Assembly: GCA_019802505.1 (NCBI GenBank)
Contig: JAFMOC010000007.1
Span: 5,948,501 to 6,012,500 of the forward strand
Source: Corydoras sp. C115
Taxonomy: Eukaryota; Chordata; Actinopteri; Siluriformes; Callichthyidae
Length of the DNA: 64,000 nucleotides
Reading direction: 5' to 3'
A model generated the notes under the pieces. That model saw only the letters and a program-made list of their open reading frames with translations, had not been told where the DNA came from and did no database searches. The translations under genes and the position numbers were made by a program. This document shows, piece after piece, positions 49,496 through 61,845 of this stretch; within the stretch, counting starts at the first letter, position 1; every line of letters starts with the position of its first letter.

Positions 49496-49964
49496 AATCA
49501 ATGTATTATTTTCGACACTGTCTTACATTAATAATTGTTTAAAGGTTAGGAAATGGTTTGCGTTAGTCTGGTTCAAGCTTGTGTAATTTTTTTTTCTTCG
49601 TATTTTAGCATATTACATACATTACCTGTGTACATCTGTCTGTCTGTCTTTTTTTAAATGAATCTTCTTATTTTAGATGTGGTGTTTCATGCAAACAGAA
49701 AACGGTCATGTCTCAATAAATCTCTCAAAGCAAGCAAATAAACAGGTTATTCACAGGTTATTAAACAACATTTTGCTCTCCAGTCCAGGCAGGTTTTTCC
49801 TAATTCATATAATTACAAAAATCTCATCACATAGGCTAGTGTCTTCTACTCAAACATACTTCTTTTTGACAACAACATTTCATTACCATAGCAGCCTAAC
49901 CAAACAGACTTTCGGGCCTTTGCTTGGTTGTGCAGGTCCAGTCCAAGCGCCTTTAAAATTTAAC

Positions 49965-50170
49965 CCAATCACAGGTCCTTCGGCACACATCAAAGGGTCT
50001 AATGAGCCAATCGGAATTGTGCGTGGAGAGACGGCGCTATTTATTTGAACGCAGGCTCAGGCCTTCTCCAGATTTAATACGAAAACCGAAAGCTTGTGGC
50101 TCGAGGCGTTGGGTGTTTGACATAAAACACAGTACTGCCGACATTTGTTGATTTCATTTTTTTAATTAAA
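49965..50170 (+). promoter_or_regulatory. tbxt proximal promoter and 5' UTR
   Basis: Contains two CCAAT boxes (49965-49969 and 50007-50011), a TCF/LEF-type ATCAAAG (49989-49995) and a TATA-like TATTTATT (50038-50045) in suitable order. About 120 bp then separate this from the ATG. Brachyury is a known direct Wnt/beta-catenin target in vertebrates, which fits the TCF/LEF site. Factor binding is inferred from sequence only. Confidence 0.6.
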
Positions 50171-51268
50171 ATGGATTTAATTGTAAGCGAGGGTTTGGAG
50201 AAAGTTGTCCAGTATCGGGTGGATCATCTGTTAGACGTCGTGGGAAGCGAGTTGCAGACGGGGAGCGATAAAGGAGACCCGAGCGAGAGAGAAGTGCAGG
50301 TCAAGCTGGATGAAGTGGAGCTGTGGCAGAAGTTCCGTGAGCTCACCAACGAGATGATAGTCACCAAGAGCGGCAGGTGGGCAGGCGTTCCGTGTCTGGA
50401 GCACGTTTTCATTCAGTAAACATCAATTTATCCAGTTAAAACCCAAACTACGACTAACCCTTATTACAGACAAACGACAGTCTGTCTGTCTATCTATCTG
50501 TCCGTTTGTCTGACTGATCTGCTTTTGCGTATGCCTAAATAAACAAAAGTCTAATTATTATATATTCTGTTACTGCGATTGCATATACCTTCATCTGTGA
50601 AGAATGTGCGTTTATTTTATTTGTTCAGGTATACAGTCTAAATATTACTTAAAATGATAGTTCCCGTATGGGTAAGTTCTACTAAAAACATAATATTTTA
50701 TCTATTGAATCGCTTTAATTGCAATATTAAATGTGACACTTTTAGATATGATTAAGTTGTAAAGTGTCAGTAAGTAATCTTAAATGGTTTCATATGTAAA
50801 TGTAGCTCCTTATAAAGAGGTTATAAAGGTTTAGCTCTACAATGCATTGCAATATGTATGTTTTTTTTTTAAAGATGTTTAGATGTTTTCATTAATTTAA
50901 AGAAATATCACGTTTACATTAAAATGTTTAATTATGCAGCACATTCCTTTAAATATTCAAACTAATGATTAACAGCCAAAACTATAAAGCCTTTTTTATA
51001 GTAAAGATTTTAAAGAGAAATGAATCCAGTGTATAAGCCTTTATGTGTAAGTGTATAAGCCTTTTAAAATCAACCCAAAGCCACTTTGACTAAATGGTTG
51101 TCACTTGAAACTGTTTGCAGTACTGTAAATAAAAAATAGACAATGATAATAATTTATCAATACATTTCTGGGAAAGAAACATAAATAAACTAGGCTTATA
51201 ATTTTTTTTAACAAAAACTGACATCACATCCTTAAGGAATCCATCATTTGAATGATTTTTTTTTTAAA

Positions 51269-51340
<72 letters not shown>

Positions 51341-54300
51341 CAGTTATTAGTCACTGTAACAAAATTCTGGATCTGTGTGTGTGTGGGCAGGCGCATGTTC
51401 CCAGTGTTGAAGGTAAGTGTATCTGGACTGGATCCAAGTGCCATGTACTCCCTACTGCTGGACTTTGTAGCTGCAGACTCACACCGCTGGAAGTATGTAA
51501 ACGGGGAGTGGGTGGGTGGCGGCAGACCTGAACCTCGTTCTTCCAGCTGTGTGTACATGCATCCTGACTCCCCCAACTTCGGAGCACACTGGATGAAGTC
51601 CCCAATCTCCTTCAGCAGAGTTAAGCTCACCAACAAACTGAATGGTGGGGGACAGGTTAGTAATGTACAGACTGATCACACAACATAATTCTTATAACAG
51701 TATAATAATAATTATAATATGGTTATTATTAAGGTCATTATAAAATTACAACATTACATTAGTCAATATGTAGTTAAAGTAACTGTTATAACATAAAATG
51801 GTAATATTTTGAAATGCTCTAATTATTCATTCTCATTGCTGTTAACCTCAAATGCATCTGTGTGCTTAAACCCAGGGATTAATAAAGTATTCTGAATATT
51901 TATAAAAAATATTTAAATGTCATTACAGATGTTTACAATAATTATTAGTTTTCTTCATTAGACATATTAAATTACACATGTTAAATTAAACATGTTTTTA
52001 ACTATTTTTACCTGATATTTCCTTAAATTTGAGACTTTCTCTAAAAAGTGTGGAATATGATTAGCACATATGCAAATTGACAGCGTTTATATAGGCAACA
52101 TGTAATGTATCTTTATTTTTTATTTTTTGCTTGAAATCAAAATACTGTCTATAAAATCCTTATTTCTCATTCAATTATTATTTGAATGAAAACCATTCTC
52201 TTTTTACTAAATTTGGATATTAGCTACATGAAAGTAAAATGTACAAAAATGTGATTTCATAAACAATGTTTTTATTTATTTGCAATAATTGTCTGTTAAA
52301 TTTCAGATCATGCTAAACTCTTTGCATAAATATGAGCCACGTGTTCACATAGTGCGGGTCGGAGGGCCCCACAAAAAGATTACCAGTCATTCCTTCCCTG
52401 AAACTCAGTTTATAGCAGTCACTGCATACCAGAATGAGGAGGTAAGTGTTATCCATATATACATTTACTACAAAATTATTAACCACAGTCTTCTCTGATA
52501 GTGAAAAGAAGGATTTTTAAAGATTTCTACAATTGTTTTTATTTGTAGATCACTGCACTGAAAATAAAGCACAATCCATTTGCCAAAGCTTTTCTAGATG
52601 CCAAAGAAAGGTACAACACATAGGCACAATTTACATTTTCATTTAAAATGACTTCTAAATTGAAAAAAAGTGTGTGTATATATATATAAATATATATAAA
52701 AGCCATTTGCTATTCTCTTAGAAGTGATCATAAAGAAAGGATAGAGAGTGTCAGTGAGAACCATCATTCTGGTTACACGCAATGTAAGTTTCAGTGATAA
52801 TTTTTTTTCTTATACACTTCCACATATTTGTTAAACTCTTGTCTGCATTGTGATTTTTTTTTGTTTGAAATTTTATAATAAATGTGTGTAACATATCTTG
52901 ACCTCTTTCCTTCCTTTTGTTGTGAACACAGTGGGCAGCTGGTTATTACCAGGAACCGGTCCTCTGTGTTCTTCGGCAAGCTCTAACCCTCACTTTGGTG
53001 CTGTTTCACCACTGGCATCTACTCATGGCTGCGAGCGCTATTCCACATTAAAGGGTCATCGAACTTCACCTTATCCCAACACATACTCTCAACGAACACA
53101 CTCTTCTAGTAAGAAAACACACATGTATATAAACACACACACCTACTCTTTTTCTTTAGAGTGTATGTGCCCCTCTGACTCTGCCCCCATTAAGGAGAAA
53201 CTCAAACAAGTGTCACTGAGTGGACAAAGCCTCACATTCCTGTAGCTTTTGTGCATATTTTAGCTTAAAGACTTTAACAACTGTCCCTAAGTTGTGGAAT
53301 CTCTGAACATATTTTAATAGACATTAAATGGTTTGGCTCTTTTGGCATATTTCTAAAATTTAAGACATTTGATGAAGATTTTCTTTTTTTTCCAGCGGAT
53401 CATACAGAAAGCCCATCAGCTTGTTTGTCCATGCTGCCCAACAATGAAAACTGGTCCAATCCTCAGATTCCCTTGCAATCTAACATGGTAACAATGAGCC
53501 AGCAGTCTCCTCCCTGCTCCAACTCCAGGTCAGCATTTTTGCCAAAACCACACAATATGCTTTTATATTATGCTTAACTAACTGTTAGTGATTATTAACA
53601 AACATATTATAATTCAATTTGATACAGTGGGTTGCAAAAGTATTCATACCCCTTGAACTTTTCCATATTTTGTCACATTACAACCACAAACATAAATATA
53701 TTTCACTGGAATTTAATGTGAAAGACCAACACAAAGTGGTATACAATTGTGAAGTGGAAGGAAAATTTAGTGTTTAGGTGAAAGTTTAGGTGGACGGCCT
53801 TGTCTTGGCAGGTTTACTGTGGTGCCATACTCTTTCCATTTCCGGATGATGGATTGAACAGTGCTCCGTGAGATGTTCAAAGCTTTGGAAATCTTTTTAT
53901 AACCTAAGCCTGCTTTAAACTTCTCCAAAACCATATTCCTAACCTGTCTGGTGTGTTCTTTGGACTTCATGATGCTGTTTGCTCCCCAATATTCTCTTAA
54001 CCAACATCTGAGGCCGTCACGGAGCAGCTGTATTTGTACTGAGATTAGATTACACACAGGAGGACCCTTTTGAGTCATTAGCACTCATCAGGCAACTTCT
54101 GAATGCAATTGGTTGCACTCAGGGAAAAGGGGGCTGAATACTTTTGCACGTCGCACTTTTCAGTTTTTTATTTGTAAAAAAAAATGTTGATTCATGTATA
54201 ATTTTCCTTCCACTTCACAATTGTATACCACTTTGTGTTGGTCTTTCACATTAAATTCCAGTGAAATATATTTATGTTTGTGGTTGTAATGTGACAAAAT

Positions 54301-54844
54301 ATGGAAAAGTTCAAGGGGTATGAATACTTTTGCAACCCACTGTATATTGGTACTCTAAATATATGTTATAAATAAATCAGCTGAGAACATTATTTATGAT
54401 TTTTTTGGACACTAAATTACATCTAATTCTAATTGTCAAAAATGTATGATGATTAATTTTACTTTCAGTCAGAATTTAATGAGAAACTTTCAACAGAAAG
54501 AGGAACTAATGCATTTGATCAATTTGTTTTATAGATTTCTGGTCTTTATTTTAATATAAATGCTGTTTTTCTTTAGTCAGTACACTAGTTTATGGAGTGT
54601 GGGAAATGCTGCCCTGACACCCATGTCTCATACTGCAACAATGGCAAATGGCTTCAGCTCCCAATTTCTCCGCACCTCTCCCAGTCACTATGCCAGCCTG
54701 TCGCACCCGGGCTTGGTACCTCCAACTGGATCACCATTGTATGACAGCGCTCCTTCATGTGAGATGCACAATGCGGTCTATGACAGCACCACCCACATGA
54801 GGCTACCTACAGCCTGGACCCCTATCACACCCACTTCCTTATAG
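50171..54844 (+). CDS. tbxt: T-box transcription factor T (brachyury), eight exons, complete
   Basis: Nuclear T-box transcription factor that specifies mesoderm and notochord and binds TCACACCT half sites. Coding exons are 50171-50376, 51391-51655, 52307-52441, 52549-52610, 52722-52783, 52932-53108, 53396-53528 and 54577-54844. All GT-AG junctions join in phase, giving 435 residues. The T-box runs from about residue 50 (ELWQKFRELTNEMIVTKSGR) through RRMFPVLKVSVSGLDP, YSLLLDFVAADSHRWKYVNG, FGAHWMKSP, NSLHKYEPRVHIVRVGG and QFIAVTAYQNEEITALKIKH to FAKAFLDAKER near residue 222. The Ser/Pro-rich C-terminal half contains QYTSLWSVG and ends AWTPITPTSL. The N-terminus (YRVDHLLDVVGSELQTGSDK) and the ending resemble tetrapod TBXT and the teleost tbxtb type rather than zebrafish tbxta; the paralog call is an inference. 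Intron 1 holds (TA)n and intron 7 a Tc1-like element. Confidence 0.97.
51277..51336. repeat. (TA)30 microsatellite in tbxt intron 1
   Basis: Uninterrupted dinucleotide array ending 54 bp upstream of the acceptor of tbxt exon 2, preceded by a short GT run. Confidence 0.97.
53625..54342 (-). mobile_element. Tc1/mariner element, internally deleted, in tbxt intron 7
   Basis: 718-bp element bounded by TA target duplications (53623-53624 and 54343-54344). Its terminal inverted repeats are 143 bp each (53625-53767 and 54200-54342), start CAGTGGGTTGCAAAAGTATT, and show no mismatch by eye. The minus-strand frame 53767-54084 retains only the transposase N-terminal DNA-binding region: TRQVRNMVLEKFKAGLGYKK, then ISKALNISRSTVQSIIRKWK (paired-type helix-turn-helix), then the GRPPKLS hook. 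The DDE catalytic domain is absent, so the copy could move only with transposase supplied by another element. Confidence 0.95.
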
Positions 54845-55535
54845 GAGGCATTGCTACAAGCACTGATTTTACAGTGATGCTGTGAACTTCCTTACTAGCA
54901 CTCAAGCTCTACGCAACAGCGCCAAAGATTTTGGAACTTTTTAAATACTAATACAGTTAATAATGCTGTGTGGGGAAGATAAAAATCAAATGTGTGATTG
55001 TTAATGGAACTATGACTTTCCTCAGTGCCTTGCAATTGGTCAAACTGACCATTTGTGACAAATTGAAAGTATTATACAATTTACATGAGTTTATTTATAT
55101 TTTGTAATGCACAACATGGCTAAGTAAGTCAAGGACAATCATTTGTAAAAAGTGTAAATGTCACTGTGTTAGAATTGTTTTATTGTAATTTTTAAATGTG
55201 AATCATTCCCACATTGTAAATTGTGCTTCATTGTGTATCTACTTTGCAACAAAACTACTGAACATCATGATTCCATCATCATGATGTGCTTTCATCACAG
55301 TATGTATGATAGTTTTGGACATCTGCTGCTTCAGAAATGTAATATTTAAGAAAAGTGTTCACAACCTGCTGACATAACAAATGTTCAAACTATTCAACTC
55401 ATTTGATAGTAAAATTTAACAAAACTCCTAAAATGAAATTAGTGAGTAGATTTCGAAAGAAGTAATATCCAAAAGCATAAAGTTAAAACATGTTTTCATT
55501 ATTTAAAGTAAAATTAATGTTATTATTTATGTATC
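54845..55535 (+). other. tbxt 3' UTR region
   Basis: AT-rich sequence following the tbxt stop. I found no canonical AATAAA before the SINE at 55550; the first clear one is near 56025, so the 3' end is unresolved. Confidence 0.5.
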
Positions 55536-55549
55536 AAGCTTTTCAAAAG

Positions 55550-55878
55550 AGGCGGCACGGTGGCTTAGTGGTTAGCACGTTCGCCTCTCACGTTCGAATC
55601 CCTATCTGGGTGGAGTTTCCATGTTCTCCCCGTGTCTGCGTGGGTTTCCTCCGGGCTCTCCGGTTTCTTCCCACAGTCCAAAAACATGGATCAAGTTAAT
55701 TGAGTTCTCTAAATTGTCCCATATAGTGTGTCTGTGTGAGTGAATGTGTGCCCAGCGATGGATTGGCGCCCTGTCCTGGGTCTATCTGCCCAGCGCCCGA
55801 GACGTTCTCCCCTGGATGGGCATGGGGAACCCCACCGCGACCCTAGTAGAGGATAAAGCGGGAGATAATGAATGAATG
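55550..55878 (+). mobile_element. DANA/Mermaid-like SINE
   Basis: Plus-strand copy with a perfect 14-bp target duplication AAGCTTTTCAAAAG (55536-55549 and 55879-55892), 700 bp after the tbxt stop. The segment between the A-box region and the B box is shortened (CGCCTCTCACGTTCGAATCC). The tail is (GAAT)n. Confidence 0.95.
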
Positions 55879-55892
55879 AAGCTTTTCAAAAG

Positions 55893-57080
55893 TGGGGGTG
55901 TTTTGGATGGGGATGTAAAATTCTCTATTAAATTATCTTAATTATAATTAAATTATAATTAAAATCATGACCAATGGTAGCTGGAATTTCTACATTTTAT
56001 GTACACCTAGGCATACTGTATGGAAATAAATCCAAGACTGTTACTATTACAACCCCAAATGGAAGAACTTATTTCTACCCCTTGGCCTGTTTGACATTAA
56101 TAACATGGTGTAAATATATCAGGCAGCACTGACAATGCCTAAGATACCATAACAATTGTAAAATAGCATAGCATAAAAATGAGTTTGATTATATTAAATC
56201 TACACTGTAAACACCACATACAATCCAGGCAGAGCAGAATTGTCTTACTACAGAAAATACAAAGAATCTGAATATTGGCTACATATTAAAAGCAGTGGTC
56301 CAGGACCTAACCATGTGAAAGATTCTCAACATAACCCCCCACCACATTTACACCACACCACTCCAGGAACAGCCAAATTCCAATTCACTGAGAGTTAATC
56401 TAAATATAACACAAGGAAACCAAAATGCATCAGTCTTTAAAAGAAAGAACTAGCACAGAGTAAGATGTAGTGCTATCTGCATAAAATTGACAATGTGCTG
56501 TAGCACCTGTTCATGTTGACTGTTAAAAAACACATAACCATCATGATGAGGTACAGACTCAGTTCTTGCAAACTAAGACACTGGGAAAAGGCTGTGCAAA
56601 AATCCTGTCCTTTCCCTGAGCAGTGAGTGTGCAAGCAGTACAGCAGTAATCCTGTAGAAACAGCTTTCTAACATAATGCACTAATACAGCTCTGTAAAGC
56701 CACATCACTTTAAAAATAAACAAAAATATGTTATAGTTTTACACCCTGAACAACAAACAAAACTGAGGGAGAGGGAGGGCAGCAACATCGCAATTTATTT
56801 TTTAAATGGGCTATTACATAATACTACCTTATTTTTCTGTTAAAATTCTTCACCTTATTGCATTATAATTTTCTTTTCTATTTCCTTTTTTCCTTTTTTG
56901 TTTTGAGATGTCAATACTTTTTAATACTTTGGGCAATGATACATTGTATGAATTGAAATTTAAACAAATAGTAAATGGGGACTAAGAGCATACAAGGAAA
57001 CATACATTTCTTCACATTCACCTTTTGCTTTTGGTTGCTTTTGATTACTGCTTCTCACACTCTTGGCATTCTGTTGATGA
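55893..57080. other. Intergenic region after tbxt
   Basis: No gene or classified repeat seen. AATAAA occurs near 56025 and could end a long tbxt 3' UTR that includes the SINE. Confidence 0.45.
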
Positions 57081-57215
<135 letters not shown>

Positions 57216-57589
57216 CTTAAATATACAAATTCTAATTAAAAAAATTTTTTAAATAAAAGGACAAAGATTTGCATTGCTTTTTTTGACAATCTTAATAGTG
57301 TTTGTTAAAATAAAAACTAATTTGTAAATGATTATAACACGCTTTCAAAATAAATATGTCATAAGCATGTTTTCACATGATCACTATTTCATTTTTAACC
57401 AATTGGGAACTAAAGATACTTATTGGTGCAGTTTTGTATGGGGATATTTTTGTCTTTTTCTGTTTTAACTTTACTGTTGAAATAAGTTGAAAGTTGAAGT
57501 TGAAATAACAACTAATTGGATATGAATTATACAAAGTACATAAAAATTATCGGGTGTGGCGTCTGTGTCTCTAGATGGCAGTAAAAACG

Positions 57590-58050
57590 CAAAAAGCCAG
57601 ACTACAGCGAAGAAGAAAGTTTATTAACTACAATCAGAATTACCCATGCAGACGATGTCACAACAAAGCACTGAATAAATACAATAAAAAGGCATCCAAA
57701 CAAGATGATACACCGAAAGACGAGCAAATACAACAAAAAGAGCCCTAAAGTGCAAACACGCGTCTTCTCTAAAAACACAGGTGCAGTAAAGTCTCATAAA
57801 TGAAGAACTGGGAGCAGAGGACTGTAGAAAAACCTACACGAAAAACTAAATGCAAGAGTGAAGGAGGCAAGAGGAACATTAATGAACAGCAAGGAATGAA
57901 AACAGAGGAAACAACCACGTGCCTACAACACCAGGTAAGACATTAACACGATGAACAAAGTGAGACGAGAAAAATACCTGCAAGATTAAAAAAAAGCAAC
58001 AGAGCAAAATAAAACGAACAGTTCAAAAACGAGTCAGTCACGTGCTCAAC
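57590..58050. repeat. A-rich, T-poor block of unknown origin
   Basis: The + strand is rich in A, C and G with few T (for example GAAGAAGAAAG, ACAATAAAAAGGC, CAACAAAAAGAGCC). This marked strand asymmetry differs from neighbouring AT-rich DNA and resembles the unclassified block at 44675-46500. No open frame or terminal repeats were identified. Confidence 0.45.
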
Positions 58051-60390
58051 AGGTCTGTGAGAACTAAAGTGTTTGTAAACTACAGCTTATTATTATCAAA
58101 CACGCCTGGAGCCCATCTGTTCACAAAACACATTGATACAATGCAGCAAATAGCATTTAGGGGCTCACTCCATCTCCTTGGTGTATGTGTTTATTTTGGT
58201 TCAGATTGAACTTTGACACCTTTTAGAGTATGTAACTGGTAATTATGGCTTGGAAATGTTATTACTGCTGTTTTTCTTTTATTGATATTTCTTTTATCTG
58301 ATCAGATCTGGGGCCTTTATTTTCTCTGTTTTAAAACCAATGATTGTCATTCATACATTTTGTTGAGAGAACAATGAGCCCAGAGTGTGCAGTAAAGTAT
58401 TAAGGAAAGTTTTGGTTGACTACCAGATGTAGGCATGTGGAATTCATTTTATGCATTTAATAAATCTTTGCTGTAGGTTTTTTTTTTTTGCTCTTTTTCT
58501 GTCTGGCTCTTTTAACGTTGGCATGTATGAAAAATATTGGCTATCAAATATTTTGTACAAATATTTAGACTACTGTACAAACATATAAACACACCACTTT
58601 TATTTTTTGCACCTATACTAAATGTAGTGTTGAACCCTATGTAGTGTGAATGTGAGTGTGTGAATTAATATATTTGTCTGTGTCTCTGCCCTTTAATAAA
58701 CTAGTGGCCTGTCCAGGATATTTTTCTTAATTTTCTCCTTATGAGCATTGAGAAAGGTTCTAGCACCCCCTGCAGCTTTAATGTGGATAAATATCTTTAA
58801 AATAAATGAATTAATGAAACTGCAAACACTGTCAAATGTAAAAAAAATTACATATTGTACTCACTGTTCAGATGAGATGATGTATGAAATGGTCAGATGA
58901 GATGATGTATGAAAATACCCTTTAATATTATGGTATTGACAGTCTTGACAAGTATTGACAGTCAATCACTTTATCATTGCACTCCTTTAAATTTCATCAA
59001 ATGCCCACTACTTATACAATATATTAATTGTGAAGACAAATACTGTTGTGTATATTAGCTTATGGGGATGCTGATGCTGCAATAAGCAAAGCTCCAGACA
59101 GGAAGGTGAGGGAGTAAAAAGGGGTTTTATTTAACTGAAACACCTGCTAACAGTACACACAAACACACCGACAACAGATGTGAATTAAAACAGTGATCAA
59201 GCAGAGATCAGATTTAAGATGTAAATCCAAATACAAAATAACAGCATCATGGTAAAGGAAAAATTTACAAAATATATATATTTTTTAATTAGGATTATTA
59301 GAAAAGGATTATTAGAAATATACAGTTATCATTACTTAAGTATTTTATCAAATAACCATTGTGGGAAGCAACATGGAAATGTACTCAACACATACTATAG
59401 TTCTACCTCCTTAAGTTTATTCTGTTTTAAGTAATATATATATTCAACATCTGGAATATCAGAACTATTTATTGTTAACTTCACTACTTTTGTCTGTTCT
59501 GTGCAGTTCAATTGATTGTTTTATCCTTTTTACTGAAATCATCTCTAATATGTATTTTCTGAATTTCCCTAATATAGCATCCGTTCTAATTCTTCAGGCC
59601 AGTTCCTCCTTTAAAAACCCCTAACATGCATTTGTATCAGGTTAGCAACAGGGCTGCATTATGAACTCATGCAGTGAAACTCTGTCTTAAAAAATTGGAC
59701 ACTTATTCATGTAGACATACATTTTGTTAGTAATACTTTTATACTTTTTTACACTTACGTTGTTAATGCTTACGTTTCAAACCTTTTATTTATTAATTAG
59801 CAGTTTTAAAATATGTTTAAAACATGTTTAACAAAATGCCAATTAATATTGAAACTAATCATTGTTTCATTGCTCATAAAACATTGCTCATCATTCTCAT
59901 TTAATAGAGCTAACATTACCTCCCTGTATTATCCTAATGTTACTACTTGCTGACGTGCTACTACACTCTGCCTGCCCCTCTCCCTGCTTCTTCCTCTCCC
60001 TACCCCCACCCCACCCACCTCAAGCTCAATTAGCTCAAGTTGAGTTACAGAACGCTCCTGCAAATTTTCATCATTAAATATTCCACAAATAATTTCAGGT
60101 AAATTAAATGTGTCTTAACACTGAAATGTTAGACCTTCTACTGAGATATAATGGTGGTTTAACTATGTTGGCAGTGTTGGGTACCTTCACCTTTGTATGC
60201 ATTTCCCCTGCAGGTCAGCATGAGTCAACATGAATTGACACTAAAAACACTATAAGTCAAACTGTAGGGTATTATTTTGCACACTTGTTTCAGTATAGCC
60301 TTCTGAAATAGGAAAATGAATGTGGGTTCTTAGGTTGGTGTTAAATGTCTTAGACAATTTGACAAATGTAATATATTTTTGTAGATAGGG
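58051..60390. other. Intergenic region
   Basis: AT-rich. It contains a 22-bp unit (TCAGATGAGATGATGTATGA..) repeated at 58868-58889 and 58893-58914, and a CCCCACCCCACC stretch near 60005. No exon is supported. Confidence 0.5.
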
Positions 60391-60398
60391 CCACGGCG

Positions 60399-60406
60399 TG
60401 ACGTCA
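60399..60406. promoter_or_regulatory. Palindromic CRE (TGACGTCA), site 1
   Basis: Full cAMP-response element in the context CGGCGTGACGTCAGTAGACT, adjacent to a (GT)n run at about 60442-60465. It shares TGACGTCAGTAG with the site at 62324. Confidence 0.5.
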
Positions 60407-60752
60407 GTAGACTGCTCTTTTGCTCCTCTCCATCCTTGAGCTGTGTGTGTGTGTGTGTGTGTGTCTGTCTGTGTCTGTGTCTGGACGTTAACCAATAATT
60501 TTCAAAACAAAAAGGGAATGAAAAAATATCCAACATTATCTGCCCCCGAGGAAGGTCTGCCTACCTGCTTTGATCAACACTGGACAGTTTATGTAATGAG
60601 ACCTGTTATCCCAATATTTATTCTTTGGAGAGAAAAAGAGTCAGCAACTCATTTACCACTCAAAAAACTTCATCACTAGATATGTTTCGTACCATTTGTC
60701 ATGCTAACTTGTGCCATTGGAACACCTAAATCCATCCTTGGGTTTTCCATTT

Positions 60753-61066
60753 CCATTCATCCATTATCTTCTGCTTTATCCTCTATTAGGGTCGCGGGGG
60801 GGGGGGGGGGGCATGTCCATGTTCAGGGGAACGTCTCCACCAATCTATCGCTGGGCACACATTCACTCATACAGACATGAACACAAACACACTCTATATG
60901 AGGAAATTTGGAGAATTCAATTGACCTTGATCCATGTTTTTGGACTGTGGGAGGAAACCAGAGAACCCGGAGGAAACACATGTGGTCACAGGGAGAACAT
61001 GGAAACTCCACCCAGATGGGGATCCATCTGCCGAGAGGTGAATGCTAACCACTAAGCCCCTGTATG
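60753..61066 (-). mobile_element. DANA/Mermaid-like SINE, diverged
   Basis: Minus-strand copy with an expanded G run replacing the GGTGGGGTT segment (near 60798-60811), a deletion around the cCAGGACAGGGCGCC region, and loss of part of the head. A short CCATTT duplication flanks it (60747-60752 and 61067-61072). Confidence 0.88.
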
Positions 61067-61120
61067 CCATTTATTTTTATTAATTAAACAAATTTCTTAC
61101 AGTGAATTATTTTTTTCCCT

Positions 61121-61339
61121 GTAATTACATTTACATTTCATCATCATTATCATCATTTAGCAGACACTTTTATCCAAAGCGACTTACAAAGCGAGCACAG
61201 GGTTGGCCACAGCACACTGAAGCAATGAGGGTTAAGGGTCTTGCTCAAGGACCCACATTGGTACCTTCAGTGGACCGGGGATTTGAACCACCTTTAGATT
61301 AATAGCCCAACACCCTAAGCCCTGAGCTACAATGCCCTA
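61121..61339 (-). mobile_element. tRNA-derived SINE with L2-like tail
   Basis: Same family as 16931-17131: CATTTAGCAGACACTTTTAT, CCAAAGCGACTTACAAA, GGGTTAAGGGTCTTGCTCAA and a decayed tRNA head (GGGATTTGAACCACC ... GAGCTACA). Minus orientation, with an extended ATTACATTTACATTTCA terminal tail. Confidence 0.87.
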
Positions 61340-61795
61340 ATTGCTTTGGTGTAAACATTGTTTTTTTTTTAGTGATCGGCTAATTATACTTTAAAAAAGT
61401 CTCTTTCATAATCAAAGAATGGATATCATTAGCATTTAACAGAATGCTGCTTTTACACCTTTTTCACTTACACTGGACTGCGTAAAAGTTGTTGCTGCAT
61501 TTTAGTTTTTAAACAGGAGGGCAATCCGCATCATGTTTTTTTGCCAAGACAATGCATTTTACACTATTGTATGACGTTAGCATAATGACCCAAACGGCTT
61601 TCCATACTAATCGTCTCAGATTGCGTGTGTTACTCTGTGGCACTACAGGAACGTTTAGTAAGTTTAAAAATTACGGCGAAGTCACGTAAGTATTTCAACA
61701 TTAGTAATGTGCTTATTCATTTTAATGATAAAAAATATGTTGTTAAAGAGACGGTGATATTTCCCTTTAAGTTTGCATGACACTTACGCACGAGC

Positions 61796-61845
61796 GTTTA
61801 TGACGCGGGTGCTGCTGCTGGTGGCGCGTTGCGCGCGTCATAAAC
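61796..61845. repeat. 12-bp inverted repeat with CRE half-sites
   Basis: GTTTATGACGCG (61796-61807) and its exact complement CGCGTCATAAAC (61834-61845) flank 26 bp of GC-rich sequence. Each arm contains TGACG and the TTTATGAC core seen in posterior HOX sites. Confidence 0.7.
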
